From Acanthochromis polyacanthus (lineage: Eukaryota > Chordata > Actinopteri > Pomacentridae), in the NCBI RefSeq assembly GCF_021347895.1, contig NC_067117.1:33734067-33798066 (forward strand): 64,000 nucleotides of DNA, written 5' to 3'. The position numbers and the translations under genes are program-made. Position 1 is the stretch's first letter. Each line of letters begins with the position of its first letter. Below, piece after piece: positions 12,683 through 23,908 of the stretch. The notes below the pieces were generated by a model. It worked only from the letters and a program-made list of their open reading frames with translations, had not been told where the DNA came from and made no database searches.

Positions 12683-13187
12683 ATGGCATCTACAATCACT
12701 GCAGCAATGACCAATTCTCAGGAACATCTGACTCTGACCCACAAGGTAAATTGGACATTCATGGACACTTTAACATCATTCATGACAGCTTTATATGCTG
12801 AACACTATGCAGTCCTGAACACTTTCATTCATGACTTTGTTCTTCTCTCTGCAGCTCAGAAAACCTCTGGTGGAGAAGCTCCGCAGAGAGCGAATCAACA
12901 GCAGCATTGAACAGCTCAAGTCTCTCCTGGGTCCAGAGTTCCTCAAACAGCAGCCAGACTCCAAGATGGAGAAAGCAGACATCCTGGAGATGACAGTTTG
13001 TGTCCTGACACACATGCAGCAGCAGAACCAACAGCAGAGAACACTGCTCAAGAACATCAACAAGCTGCAGCCTTCCTCTGAAAACAACCTGACAGAGGCT
13101 GACTTCTCTCCTCTCAGCTCCACAGTCCAGAGCAGCATCACCAAAGACAAGAGTCCAGTCAACAGCGCCCTCTGGAGGCCGTGGTAG
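12683..13187 (+). CDS. hes5: HES5/her4-like bHLH-WRPW protein lacking the Orange domain, copy 2 (131 aa)
   Basis: Exon 1 is 12683-12745, the intron 12746-12854 and exon 2 12855-13187. The basic helix-loop-helix is the same as in copy 1 up to ILEMTVC. The next segment reads VLTHMQQQNQQQRTLLKNIN and joins directly to KLQPSSENN, so 30 residues covering the Orange domain are missing in frame. The WRPW tail is retained. It should still bind DNA and Groucho/TLE, but partner choice normally set by Orange is in doubt (inference from family knowledge). Copies 4 and 6 encode an identical protein, suggesting recent duplication, conversion or constraint. There is no sign of decay. Confidence 0.88.
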
Positions 13188-14501
13188 ACACCTGCACACT
13201 GGACTTACTACCAGACAGCATCTAATGACCACATTGGTCAAAGATTACTGGACTGAATTCTATGAATTTCATGACCTTGTTCTTCTCTATGTACAGAAGG
13301 TTGATTTGTTTTTATTCTTTGTGTAAAACAACATTTCCTGAGGAAATGACAGCAACAATATCTTTCAAGATAAGAAAGAAAACATGTCATGCAACAGTCA
13401 AGCTGAATAGACCATATTGGTCAAAGATCATTACAACTGAATTCTGTGAAACTGAATAACTTTTTCTTCTGTATGTACAGAAGGTTATTCATTTATCTAT
13501 GTGTATTTCACATTTCATGGAGATAAATATTTCATATGCAAATAGTCAACCAGGGCAAAATTTTCTTCATATTGAAAAAGACAATTTGTCATTGTTGGTG
13601 TATCAGTGAAATCAACAACTATGCAAATCTTCATTTACTACCACTCTGTGTAAAACTGTGCATCACTTTGTGGTGATACACGATGAAAGAAAGTTTGTTA
13701 GTTCCTGACTTGTATCATTTTATAAACATTTAACTGTCCTGTATCTGGACATCTTTTAGATGCTTTAATCCCTTTAAACATTCAGCCCTGATCTGTTTTC
13801 AGATCAGAATACACATACTTCCTTTGTTCTAAAAGGATATTTTATTCACATTATTTTTTGTCAAGCCACTTAACTTTGTTTTTTCAGAAAATGTGTTGAC
13901 CTTTCTTGGTGTTATCTTGCTCACATCACTTGGTGATGATTTAACTTTGATCTGTTTGAAGGTCAGTTTGTTTTCTGCTATGAAGTGCAGATTCTGCTCG
14001 TTTGAAATATGTTTTATGTGAGACTGAATAATGATTCATCTCAGAATGTTTGTGTCTTTTGCAAAGACAACTCTTCCTCAACTCAGTTTGAGTTCAGTGT
14101 CTTGGAGGTGTTTCCAAGTTACTGTTGTGATGGATCATCACATCTATCTGCCTCCAGCAGTCACTTTCTAAAACATTCACACTGATTTGATCTCAATAAA
14201 GAAATCAATGAAGTCAAATACATTTTTCTGTTCAAAAGTCATTTTTTCTCTTGAACACTTGTGTCACAATGACAGAATCATTTCTGCATGTTCTCTTCAG
14301 AGTATTTCTCTCAGAGCTAAGAGTGCTGCAGTGACTCACTATTTATCATCATTTTAACATGAATGACAAATAATCTCATGTTTGTAAAGATGATTGTTCT
14401 TTCAGCATTTCTGAAATGTTACCAAGTTATCATTATGACTTATCATCACCTGTTGTTGGAGCTTCATACTTGATGTGGCTCACTGTGCCTCGTTCAATAA
14501 A
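13188..14501 (+). other. 3'UTR and downstream region of copy 2
   Basis: A second GACCATATTGGTC hairpin lies near 13409. The late hairpin is CTTGGAGGTGTTTCCAAG (14101-14118), a changed but still paired version of the array's CTTGTAG stem. GTGATGGATCATCAC (14127-14141) follows. Poly(A) signals AATAAA are at 14195-14200 and 14496-14501; the second follows another degenerate copy of the same 3' end. Confidence 0.55.
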
Positions 14502-15119
14502 GTCTATCAAGCGTAAAGTTTGTGTTTTCGTGAATTTCCCCAACTTTCAACACATGAAGAGTTCATTTGCAAAAACAGGTAACTCTGTTTTGATAAATTT
14601 TCTGAAAACATTTTTTAATTGTTTACTTGAGATAATATCAATCAAACTGAAGTTGAGTGGATTTGACTCAGTAGAAAAATACATGACAAAATAGAGAAAA
14701 AATACATTATTAGTGTTATTATTGTTATCGCAAGTAAACAATAAAAAAGTGAGTTTTCTGAAAATTTATAAAACGGAATTTTGTGTTTTTGCAAATGAAC
14801 TCTTCGCATATTTGTCAAATTAAACCTTGTTTTAAACCAGGTTGACAGGTGTCAAAAGGTTGCCACTGACTACCTATCCATCCCTCATCTAAGCAAGGTA
14901 GACTCTGAAGCAGGTCTATCAGGACATTTGATAACATGTTAGAAATCTTGTGGTGCTCTACATAAATGCAGCAGATCAAACTGTCTCCCCGTTACAGAAA
15001 AATTTACATTTCAAATTTTGCTACAACCTTACATGAGAAGACTCAATGTCACTTTTAGCTGCTGTAAAGTGAAATAGTTAACTTGAATCATTTCCTTCTT
15101 TAAAGACCTCTGACCTCAC

Positions 15120-15235
15120 AGCTAATGTGATGTATGATCAGGCACACTTCTATTGTTCATCTAATGACAGCATTAAAAGGACAGAGTGGAAACCAGAGGA
15201 AACTCATTCACAGAGCCGCTGAGGGACAATAGATG
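15120..15235 (+). promoter_or_regulatory. Module A, diverged copy with broken RBPJ site
   Basis: It keeps GGCACACTTCTATTGTTC and CTCATTCACAGAGCC, but GAGTGTGGGAAACC is reduced to GAGTGGAAACC, removing the RBPJ core. The POU-like word is changed to ATGTATGATC. Likely a decaying enhancer copy. Confidence 0.45.
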
Positions 15236-15479
15236 CTGACCTCTGTCCTGAAGACGCACAGAGTGAGAGGGAACATGCAGGGATTCTGCTCGTTGGTAAC
15301 GTTAAAACTCTACTCAACCACTATCAAACAACATCACCAGCTGTGGAAATGATGAAAATTAATCATGGAACACAGAGGGAAGTTCAGGAACTAAATAACT
15401 AATCACAGTGCTCTGGAACATTACATAACATGATCAACAGAACAAATAAATGCATGCTTCTGACAACTACAGAATCATC

Positions 15480-15800
15480 AGAGTGAATCTTCATAAAAGA
15501 CCAGTCAATAAAAGGATTGTTTGTAGTGAATATCAGTAGAGCACTAAGATGTTGTTCTTTCCAGTGAGTGCAGGTTGATGCTGACAACTCAGATTATTCA
15601 ATCAGATGAAAGATCATTTTGTTGATACTCATCAATTGTTGGTACATTTTCAACAACAATCTCTAAAAGGTCAAAAGGAAAAACTATTGAAATTGGACAA
15701 TCCTGTTTAATACGTCACACATATTCACTGAGTGGACAGAGCGTCTGAGAGGTGGAGATCTGAGTGGTAAGTGAGTTTGATTAGCATCCTTAACCACTGG
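15480..15800 (+). promoter_or_regulatory. Module B region, copy 2
   Basis: It shares ATATCAGTAGAGCACTAAGA, TACGTCACAC and GATTAGCATCCTTAACCACT with the other B copies. It then switches to different sequence (TGGTGGTATGCAGCACC), a recombination junction shared with 22705. Confidence 0.4.
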
Positions 15801-16415
15801 TGGTATGCAGCACCAAAAAAAAACTCCACTGTTTTGAAATGAAATTTGGGGAAATGATGTGCAATTTATCCTCTCCATAATGATCAAAAGAAGTTCTTTA
15901 TTTTCAGAATAAGAAAAAAAATTATTTATCCCCAGGGGCTATTAGGTGGGCAAAGAGCAGCACATTAAAAAAGAGCAAGAGAAAGAAAAACCACAGCAAA
16001 GGTGGGTGAAAGCAGCAGATTATGTGCAGTGACAGACCTGCTGCCAGTAACAGTACGAGTGGTTGCTGCAGAGGAAGTAAAAAAACTAGTTAATCAGTTA
16101 ATTGATTAACATTTCTGGTATTATTCTTAGATTTGATTGACATATAATTACAAAATGTTTATATTTTTATTTACAATTATGCATGTTTAGTGTTGAACAA
16201 AGAACAGTAACATGGTTCTATTAAGATTTTTGATGATTAAGCATTATCAGTGTTATCACTCTGTTCATATGGAGTCAATCATCTCATCAAACGTTTAGTT
16301 CAAAGACTCCATTTCTGTTCAGTGATTTTGGTACAATTATCAGTTTCAGGTGCTTCTATGGTAAAAATGTCAAAGTTAATCATCCCCCCACCCCGACCTA
16401 AAAGAGGTCACACAT
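15800..16415. repeat. Segment duplicated at 22705-23490
   Basis: The two copies are near-identical, including a short internal repeat (TTATTTATCCNCAGGGGCTATTAGG) typical of fish retroelement fragments. The second copy carries an extra SINE-like insertion at 23166. No coding content is visible. Confidence 0.7.
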
Positions 16416-16417
16416 TG

Positions 16418-16590
16418 CATCTAATGTGATGCATAATGAGGCACACTTCTATTGTTCCTGCAGTGAAAGCAGTGGAAGGACAGAGTGTGGGAAACCAGAT
16501 TAAACTCACTCACAGAGCCCCTGTGGAACAATCCATCCAGACCTTTGCCCTGAAGGGACAGAGGCTTAAAAGGAATCCGACTCCAAAAAC
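16418..16590 (+). promoter_or_regulatory. Module A, copy 3
   Basis: All four motifs are intact, with the RBPJ site at 16486-16493. It stands about 1.9 kb upstream of her4-like copy 3. Confidence 0.6.
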
Positions 16591-17206
16591 TTCTCCTCCA
16601 TCATGCTGTTGGTTGTTCCTCAATTTTATAAAGAACCATCACTTTTTTGAACATTGTCATTTCATTTTGTGAACCTTGAATCAAAATATTTACCATAAGA
16701 TGTTTGAGAATATTTAATTTGTGGAGTGGAACCAATGACAAGATGTGAAGAAATGACAAGAAACATCCTGCAAGACAAAAGCAATCTTCTGAAAACCACA
16801 GAAACCATCACAGTGAGTATTTTTACATCACTAATCAGACTTAATAATCGTCTGTTATTTTCCAACAAAGACATTCAGTCTTATTAAAACCCTTCATTGC
16901 TGGTTGGAGTCCAAATGAAGGAGCTTCCCTGTCACTGAGGTGATTCAGAAACTCTCTCTGAATTTGTCTAAAATGAACAAAAGACCAGTCAATAAAAGGA
17001 TTGTTTGTAGTGAATATCAGTAGAGCACTAAGATGTTGTTCTTTCCAGTGAGTGCAGGTTGATGCTGACAACTCAGATTATTCAATCAGATGAAGGATCA
17101 TTTTGTTGATACTCATCAATTGTTGGTACATTTTCAACAACAATCTCTAAAAGGTCAAAAGGAAAAACTATTGAAATTGGACAATCCTGTTTAATACGTC
17201 ACACAT

Positions 17207-17340
17207 ATTCTCTGAGTGGACAGAGCGTCTGAGAGGTGGAGATCTGAGTGGTAAGTGAGTCTGATTAGCATCCTTAACCACTACAGCAGCAGACTGTTGT
17301 CCAGTGGGATTTGGCACACTTCACAACCAGCTGTCTCAAC
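17207..17340 (+). promoter_or_regulatory. Module B, copy 3
   Basis: Near-identical to 9655-9800, including GTCTGATTAGCATCCTTAAC and TTTGGCACACTTCA. Confidence 0.42.
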
Positions 17341-17507
17341 CTCTCCTCCTCATTCATAAAACTGGAATGTTCAGCTACAGTATATTTACTTTCCACTGCC
17401 GTGGCTTTAATACGGAGGTGCAGACATAGTATTATTATTATTGACAACCCATGTAGTTTTGACTCGATTTGAAAGTTTCATCAAATGATTGAACAACCAA
17501 TCATGTA

Positions 17508-17728
17508 GTTTCCCTCCAGATGGTTGGTGACGTCAGGTTGTGTCTGTGTTAAAGCACACCACCAGCATCCGTCACAAAAGCTCCTTTCAAAGCCCTTTTG
17601 TGCTGCACTGACCACTTCATTCACACACTAAGTGTGGGAAACTCAGAGCAACTTTCTACTCACACCAACGATGGAGCACAAGACAGAGGACACACCTGCT
17701 GCATCTGGACAAGATGACGTTGTCTAAT
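17508..17728 (+). promoter_or_regulatory. Module C, copy 2
   Basis: Matches 9950-10170; an RBPJ TGTGGGAA lies at about 17633-17640. The D and S1 modules found after C in the long units are missing here, so the unit is shortened and C comes close to the promoter. Confidence 0.45.
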
Positions 17729-18068
17729 TAAACACAAATACAAAACACCATGGAAATGTCACGCTGTTCTCCTGTGGTATGCAGCACCAAGAAAACAGTT
17801 TAGGACTGATAATATGAAGTAAAATTTGTGGAAATTATACACATGAGATGTCTGTATACAAAATGCTTTTAACATATCAAAGTACAGTATCTTGCATAGA
17901 TGTTCCATAGATTCTATATATGCTCTAAGGTCATGAAGTGAAATGTCTAATTACTTAGAATATGTTTAATATTACACCAACAAAGCTGTGCATAAATATT
18001 TGTACCAAATATACAATTTTCCACAGAACCCTTAAAGTCATGAACATAATTGATAGACAGTTATTTGT

Positions 18069-18449
18069 TCCACGTGTGTGATCAGACTATAAGTGTGTGC
18101 TCAGTCAAAGTCATTGATCCCAGCATCAGGCAGCACATCTGATCTCTCCACAGGGTCACCACTTTCTCAGATCCACACAGAGCTCAGTCAGTCTCCCTCC
18201 ATCTCCCTCCAGTCCTCCACCTGTTCCCCTGAGATCTAACTATTGTCCCCAGGCATTAATGACAGCATGTTGCTGCTCCACATGTCTCATTGTCTCACAG
18301 AGCTCTCTGATTGGCTCACACTGTGGGAAACCTCAACCAGACCAAGACCCACACATTCATATGGAGATGTGGGACTATAAATAGGAGGGATGAAACCAGC
18401 ACACATCACATTCTCTCTACACAGACCTCTACAGCTCACACATCCAACC
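18069..18449 (+). promoter_or_regulatory. Proximal promoter P of copy 3
   Basis: The RBPJ site at 18322-18329 and the TATA box at 18376-18383 are intact, although the coding part below is broken. Confidence 0.75.
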
Positions 18450-18952
18450 ATGGCACCTACAATCACTGCAGCAATGACCAATTCTCAGGAACATCTGACT
18501 CTGACCCACAAGGTAAATTGGACATTCATGGACACTTTAACATCATTCATGACAGCTTTATATGCTGAACACTATGCAGTCCTGAACACTTTCATTCATG
18601 ACTTTGTTCTTCTCTCTGCAGCTCAGAAAACCTCTGGTGGAGAAGCTCCGCAGAGAGCGAATCAACAGCAGCATTGAGCAGCTCAAGTCTCTCCTGGGTC
18701 CAGAGTTCCTCAACAGCAGCCAGACTCCAAGATGGAGAAAGCAGACATCCTGGAGATGACAGTTGTGTCCTGACACACATGCAGCAGCAGAACCAACAGC
18801 AGAGAACACTGCTCAAGCACATCAACAAGCTGCAGCCTTCCTCTGAAAACAACCTGACAGAGGCTGACTTCTCTCCTCTCAGCTCCACAGTCCAGAGCAG
18901 CATCACCAAAGACAAGAGTCCAGTCAACAGCGCCCTCTGGAGGCCGTGGTAG
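18450..18952 (+). pseudogene. HES5/her4-like copy 3 (Orange-less), two single-base frameshifts
   Basis: Exon 1 is 18450-18512 and exon 2 starts at 18622, with splice sites preserved. Two one-base losses occur relative to all other copies: CTCAAACAG to CTCAACAG near 18710 and CAGTTTGTG to CAGTTGTG near 18764. As written, translation ends soon after helix 1. The downstream frame reaching WRPW is otherwise intact. Several neighbouring runs in the 3' flank are also one base short or long, so consensus error in the assembly is as likely as true pseudogenization. Confidence 0.7.
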
Positions 18953-20027
18953 ACACCTGCACACTGGACTTACTACCAGACAGCATCTAATGACCACATT
19001 GGTCAAAGATTACTGGACTGATTCTATGAAATTCATGAACTTGTTCTTCTTCTATGTACAGAAGGTTTGATTTGTTTTTATCTTTGTGTAAAACAACATT
19101 TCCTGAGGAAATGACAGCAACATATCTTTTCAAGATAAGAAAGAAAACATGTTGTCATGCAGCAAGACAAGCTGAATAGACCACATTGGTCAAAGATTAC
19201 TGGACTGAATTCTATGAATTTCATCAACATGTTTTTCTGCATGTGCAGAAGCTTTACTGTTTTTTGTTCTTTGTGGAAGACAACATTGTTTGAGAATGAC
19301 AGCAACAATATTCTTTCAAATTAAGAAAGAAAACATCTCATCATGCATGTTGCATGAACCTAATCTGAATTGTATCTGCAATTATTTTTAGTTCTCGTGG
19401 TACTTCATGTCTGGTGTTTCTATGATAACCATTTGCTGTTTGTTGGTTGTTACTGATAACTGCGATTTTTAAAAAAATCATGTCTGTTTAATGGGCACAT
19501 TGTCAACATGAATGAAAACCTGATCTGTTAGAGGATCCAAATGTTAAACCTGTTCTTCTAAAAGGTTTATCATAATATTTTCACTTTAATCATTTACCGT
19601 GCATTATCTCTTCCAAAATATCTACCATTTTGATCAAACATCTTTGTCTCTTTTATAGACAGTTTGTTGAAACTTATCCACAATTAATGTGACTGTTATA
19701 AAATTATCTGTTTTTAAGATTAACATTTTATCCTTTTCCTGTAGAAAGTTAGTTTAATGTGAATCACTGAATTTAATGTTTATCAGGAATGATGACCTGT
19801 TTTAAGGTCAGTTTTTTTTTAACTCGAGTGAGAAAAACAAATGTCAAAGGACAGTGAGTTCTGTCCCCAAACACTGTAAGTTTTGTGTCTTTATAAAGAC
19901 AGTTGTTCCTTTACTCTGTATGAGTACACTGTGTCTTGTAGAAATCTACAAGTTCTGGTTGTGATGTATCATCACCTGTTGTTGGAGCTTCATCCTTCAA
20001 GGGGCTCATTGAGTCTTGTTCAATAAA
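18953..20027 (+). other. 3'UTR of copy 3
   Basis: It contains an internal tandem duplication of a block beginning ACCACATTGGTCAAAGATTA. The CTTGTAG/CTACAAG hairpin (19935-19952) and GTGATGTATCATCAC (19961-19975) are present, and the poly(A) signal is at 20022-20027. Confidence 0.6.
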
Positions 20028-20439
20028 CAAACAGTGTCAGCTGAAAACTGTCCTTCCTGTTGTCATATATTGTAGTTCTCCTCATTATAATGATGACAGG
20101 TGTTCTCCATTTTCTTTCATTTTCATTTCATTGATAAACACCATCATTCTTATATTTGATTTACATCTAATTTTAAACTATATAATATATAATAATATAT
20201 TATTATAAAGGTGTACTTTAAACAAAGCATTGCAGCATCATTCAATTAACAGTTTAATCAAGAGGTGTTTTTGACGTTACGTCATTCTGTCACTCAATCT
20301 GTTGTCAAATAGACAATGTGAAGTTTTATAGTTTAAACCCTATTGCTGCACAGTGATTTTGGTAAGATTATCTGTTTCAGTTGTTTTTATTGTAAACAAT
20401 TGTGAAGTTAATCATCCTCCTCTTAAAAGGGTCACACAT

Positions 20440-20612
20440 TGCATCTAATGTGATGCATAATGAGGCACACTTCTATTGTTCCTGCAGTGAAAGCAGTGGA
20501 AGGACAGAGTGTGGGAAACCAGATTAAACTCACTCACAGAGCCCCTGTGGAACAATCCATCCAGACCTTTGCCCTGAAGGGACAGAGGTTTAGAAGGAAT
20601 CCGACTCCAAAA
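20440..20612 (+). promoter_or_regulatory. Module A, copy 4
   Basis: The motif series is intact, with an RBPJ TGTGGGAA at about 20510. The region 19.9-21.2 kb is duplicated at 27.2-28.3 kb. Confidence 0.6.
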
Positions 20613-21472
20613 ACTTTTCCTCCATCATGCTGTTGGTTGTTCCTCAATTTTATAAAGAACCATCACTTTTTGAACATTGTCATTTCATTTTGTGAACCTT
20701 GAATCAAGATATTTACCATAAGATGTTTGAGAATATTTAATTTGTGGAGTGGAACCAATGACAAGATTTGAAGACACGAGAAGAAGAAAAGTGGAAACCA
20801 CAGAAACCATCACACTGAGTATTTTTACATCACTAGTCACATTTAATAATCATCTGATATTTTCCAACAAAGACATTCAGTCTTACTAAAACCCTTCATT
20901 GCTGGTTGGAGTCCAAATGAAGGAGCTTCCCTGTCACTGAGGTGATTCAGAAACTCTCTCTGAATTTGTCTAGAATGAACAAAAGACCAGTCAATAAAAG
21001 AAGAGGATTGTTTGTAGTGAATATCAGTAGAGCACTAAGATGTTGTTCTTTCCAGTGAGTGCAGGTTGATGCTGACAACTCAGATTATTCAATCAGATGA
21101 AGGATCATTTTGTTGATACTCATCAATTGTTGGTACATTTTCAACAACAATCTCTAAAAGGTCAAAAGGAAAAACTATTGAAATTGGACAATCCTGTTTA
21201 ACTCTCCTGTCGTGTTCACCTCCTGCCCCTTACTTTCGTGTTCCCGGTCAAAATTGACCGGTCTGTTTTAACAGCTTTTAAACTAGCACAAAAATAATTT
21301 TTCACCAGAAAACTTTTATTCAACATTCTTTAACTGTGAACAAGTGACATTTAATATGAATTTATGGAAATAGACATAAAACAACTGCATTAAAATTACA
21401 ATTATGAACGTGTACTGTAAAAAAAAATTTAAAACCAAAGATGAAACTCAACATGAAGTTGTGTTTGTGTGC

Positions 21473-21515
<43 letters not shown>

Positions 21516-21532
21516 GGGGGGGGTACATGAAT

Positions 21533-21610
21533 TCATACACATGAGCGGCATGTGACACTCAGGTTAGAGTGGGCCTTGCAAATGTAGGCATCACATTTGC
21601 AGCATCTCAG
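21533..21610 (-). pseudogene. piggyBac C-terminal cysteine-rich domain remnant
   Basis: On the minus strand it reads LRCCKCDAYICKAHSNL and then SVTCRSCV and a stop. This Cys/His series is the zinc-binding tail of PGBD4-type transposases. It lies about 40 bases after the N-terminal remnant, so the whole catalytic centre was deleted. Confidence 0.7.
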
Positions 21611-21650
21611 GCTTGTTTATAATTCCCTCAGTGGACTCTGGTAAAAAGAG

Positions 21651-22010
21651 TTAGAAGCTGGACTTGATGTCATCCACACGAGATGTTGCATAGCAAGTTG
21701 GCCCTGGCGTCATCTTTATGATATTTTCCACTCTCGCTCCACTTCCTCTTTCCTGGTGGACTGAAGACCAGAGCAAGTGTCCACTCTTGAACCGGAAAGT
21801 CTCCTCAGGTGTCTGATCTTCAGATGCCTCTCCCTCTCCATCGGTTGACTGGTCTGTCTCCTCAAAGTCTGGACCAAAATACATGTTGTCTTCCTCTTCT
21901 GAGACATCCTCCTCTATCTCTGGCTCAATTTCAGTGCCATCTTCATCCTGTCCAAAAATCTGGACCAGAACCTCTTCTACAGAGAACCTCTTGGTCAGCC
22001 GCCTACTCAT
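21651..22010 (-). pseudogene. PGBD4-like transposase N-terminal remnant (119 aa)
   Basis: It starts MSRRLTKRFSVEEVLVQIFG and continues with an acidic stretch, then GPTCYATSRVDDIKSSF and a stop. This is the N-terminal part of piggyBac transposases of the PGBD4 type. The DDD catalytic core is absent. Confidence 0.75.
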
Positions 22011-22616
22011 TGTGCTCAGAGTAAAAGGAGTGCAAGGCAGACATCAAGCTATATATATGGGATCTGTTTGAAGATGATACATTGATGCCAATGTTTTGAT
22101 ACACTGATTGATACATTGATTAGTCTGGAAGGTGTGGTTCACGTGGGGGTTAGGCACAAAGGCGCGGGAAAGAGATGGGTTCACATAACAGACAGCTGTC
22201 TAGTCTGTGCGAAGATTTGATTCATTGCTTCGGTTCACGTTGGAGGAACGGCACATAAGCACGGGAAAGAGATGTGTACCCACAAAAGACATTGTTTGGC
22301 CTGAAGAGTGAGTGAGTGAGTGAGTGAGTTAGTGAGTGGTTTATGGAAATATTTTCTGTCTGATGGACGAATATATTCTGGTTACCCATTCATTTCTTAT
22401 GGCGGTCACTTTTGACCGGGAACACAACAGGTGTAACAAGGTTGATTAAAACACTCAAAATTCAATGAAAGTGGTGAAAATCCTTTTTATGTGTTTAATT
22501 GCATAGTATGGAGGATATCATGAGGCCTTGAGGCAATCAGATGTAAAACACAATTTTTATGAAGGTTTTAAGTTGTAAATCGGTCTGATTTGACCCGAAC
22601 ACGACAGGAGGGTTAA

Positions 22617-22705
22617 TACGTCACACATATTCTCTGAGTGGACAGAGCGTCTGAGAGGTGGAGATCTGAGTGGTAAGTGAGTTTGATTAGCATCCTTAAC
22701 CACTG
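22617..22705 (+). promoter_or_regulatory. Module B, copy 4 (displaced by the piggyBac insertion)
   Basis: Starts TACGTCACAC directly after the TTAA. The sequence that normally precedes it ends at 21201. Confidence 0.4.
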
Positions 22706-23165
22706 GTGGTATGCAGCACCAAAAAAAACCTCCACTGTTTTAAAATGAAATTTGGGGAAATGATGTGCAATTTATCCTCTCCATAATGATCAAAATAAGT
22801 TCTTCATTTTCAGAATCAGAAAAAAACTTTATTTATCCTCAGGGGCTATTAGGTGGGCAAAGACCAGCACATTAAAAAAAGAGCAAGAGAAAGAAAAACC
22901 ACAGCAAAGGTGGGTGAAAGCAGCAGATTATGTGCAGTGACAGACCTGCTGCCAGTAACAGTACGAGTGGTTGCTGCAGAGGAAGTAAAAAAAACTAGTT
23001 AATCAGTTAATTGATTAACATTTCTGGTATTATTCTTAGATTTGATTGACATATAATTACAAAATGTTTATATTTTTATTTACAATTATGCATGTTTAGT
23101 GTTGAACAAAGAACAGTAACATGGTTCTATTAAGATTTTTGATGATTAAGCATTATCAGTGTTAT

Positions 23166-23334
23166 TCAATTCAATTCAATTCAATTTTATTTATATAGCG
23201 TCAATTACAGTCAACTCGTCTCAAGACGCTTTACAGAACCCAAATGCCTGACCCCCAGAGCAAGCCCAAAGGCGACAGTGGCAAGGAAAAACACCCTTTT
23301 AACAGGGAAGAAACCTCGAGCAGAACCCGGCTCT
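23166..23334 (+). mobile_element. SINE/LINE-tail-like insertion with GTTAT target duplication
   Basis: A (TTCAA)n start, TTTTATTTATATAGCGTCAA, and the teleost-typical AAGGCGACAGTGGCAAGGAA and AACCTCGAGCAGAACCCGG. Target duplication GTTAT at 23161-23165 and 23335-23339. The paralogue near 16251 is the empty site. Confidence 0.85.
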
Positions 23335-23499
23335 GTTATCACTCTGTTCATATGGAGTCAATCATCTCATCAAACGTTTAGTTCAAAGACTCCATTTCTG
23401 TTCAGTGATTTTGGTACAATTATCAGTTTCAGGTGCTTCTATGGTAAAAATGTCAAAGTTAATCATCCCCCCACCCCGACCTAAAAGAGGTCACACATT

Positions 23500-23576
23500 G
23501 CATCTAATGTGATGCATAATGAGGCACACTTCTATTGTTCCTGCAGTGAAAGGACAGAGTGTGGGAAACCAGAGCT
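23500..23576 (+). promoter_or_regulatory. Module A, left half (split by piggyBac)
   Basis: It retains GGCACACTTCTATTGTTC and an RBPJ TGTGGGAA near 23558; a short stretch (AGCAGTGGA) is missing between them. The tail of a module A (ACTCACAGAGCCC to AATCCGACTGC) reappears at 26732-26793 beyond the transposon. Confidence 0.55.
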
Positions 23577-23908
23577 AGCAAGACTAGGCTTTAGTGTACT
23601 CCTTTAAGGACTGAAGGGGGATCATTTGATCCTCCTGCCCTGCTCTGCTTCTGCTCCTGCTCTGGAATGTGGGCTCACCAGTATGCTAATTATGTGGCAG
23701 CTTCTTGCTGGGAGAACAATGGAAGGTGTGAAAGGTGTGTGTGGGCGGGGGGTGGGTGGGGGGTGAGAGGAAATATGCTCCCTCTTCCCATGGGGGAATG
23801 GTATAAAAAGTTTGAAAAACACTATTCTGGTCATTGCTCATGCAATACAAGATCCCAGTGGACAACCTGCCAGTTCATCATCTGCTCCAAGACCTCTCCA
23901 AAAAAAAG

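Larger units (their letters stand above)
21202..22612 (-). mobile_element. Non-autonomous piggyBac element, 1411 bp
   Basis: TTAA duplications lie at 21198-21201 and 22613-22616. The terminal inverted repeats are CTCTCCTGTCGTGTTC and, from the right, CCCTCCTGTCGTGTTC. Subterminal GGTCAAAATTGACC motifs are repeated. Uninterrupted paralogues (for example 33585) read CCTGTTTAATACG across the site, giving an exact empty site. A (GT)n tract with a G run lies at about 21474-21523 and a GAGT repeat at about 22309. Confidence 0.92.
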
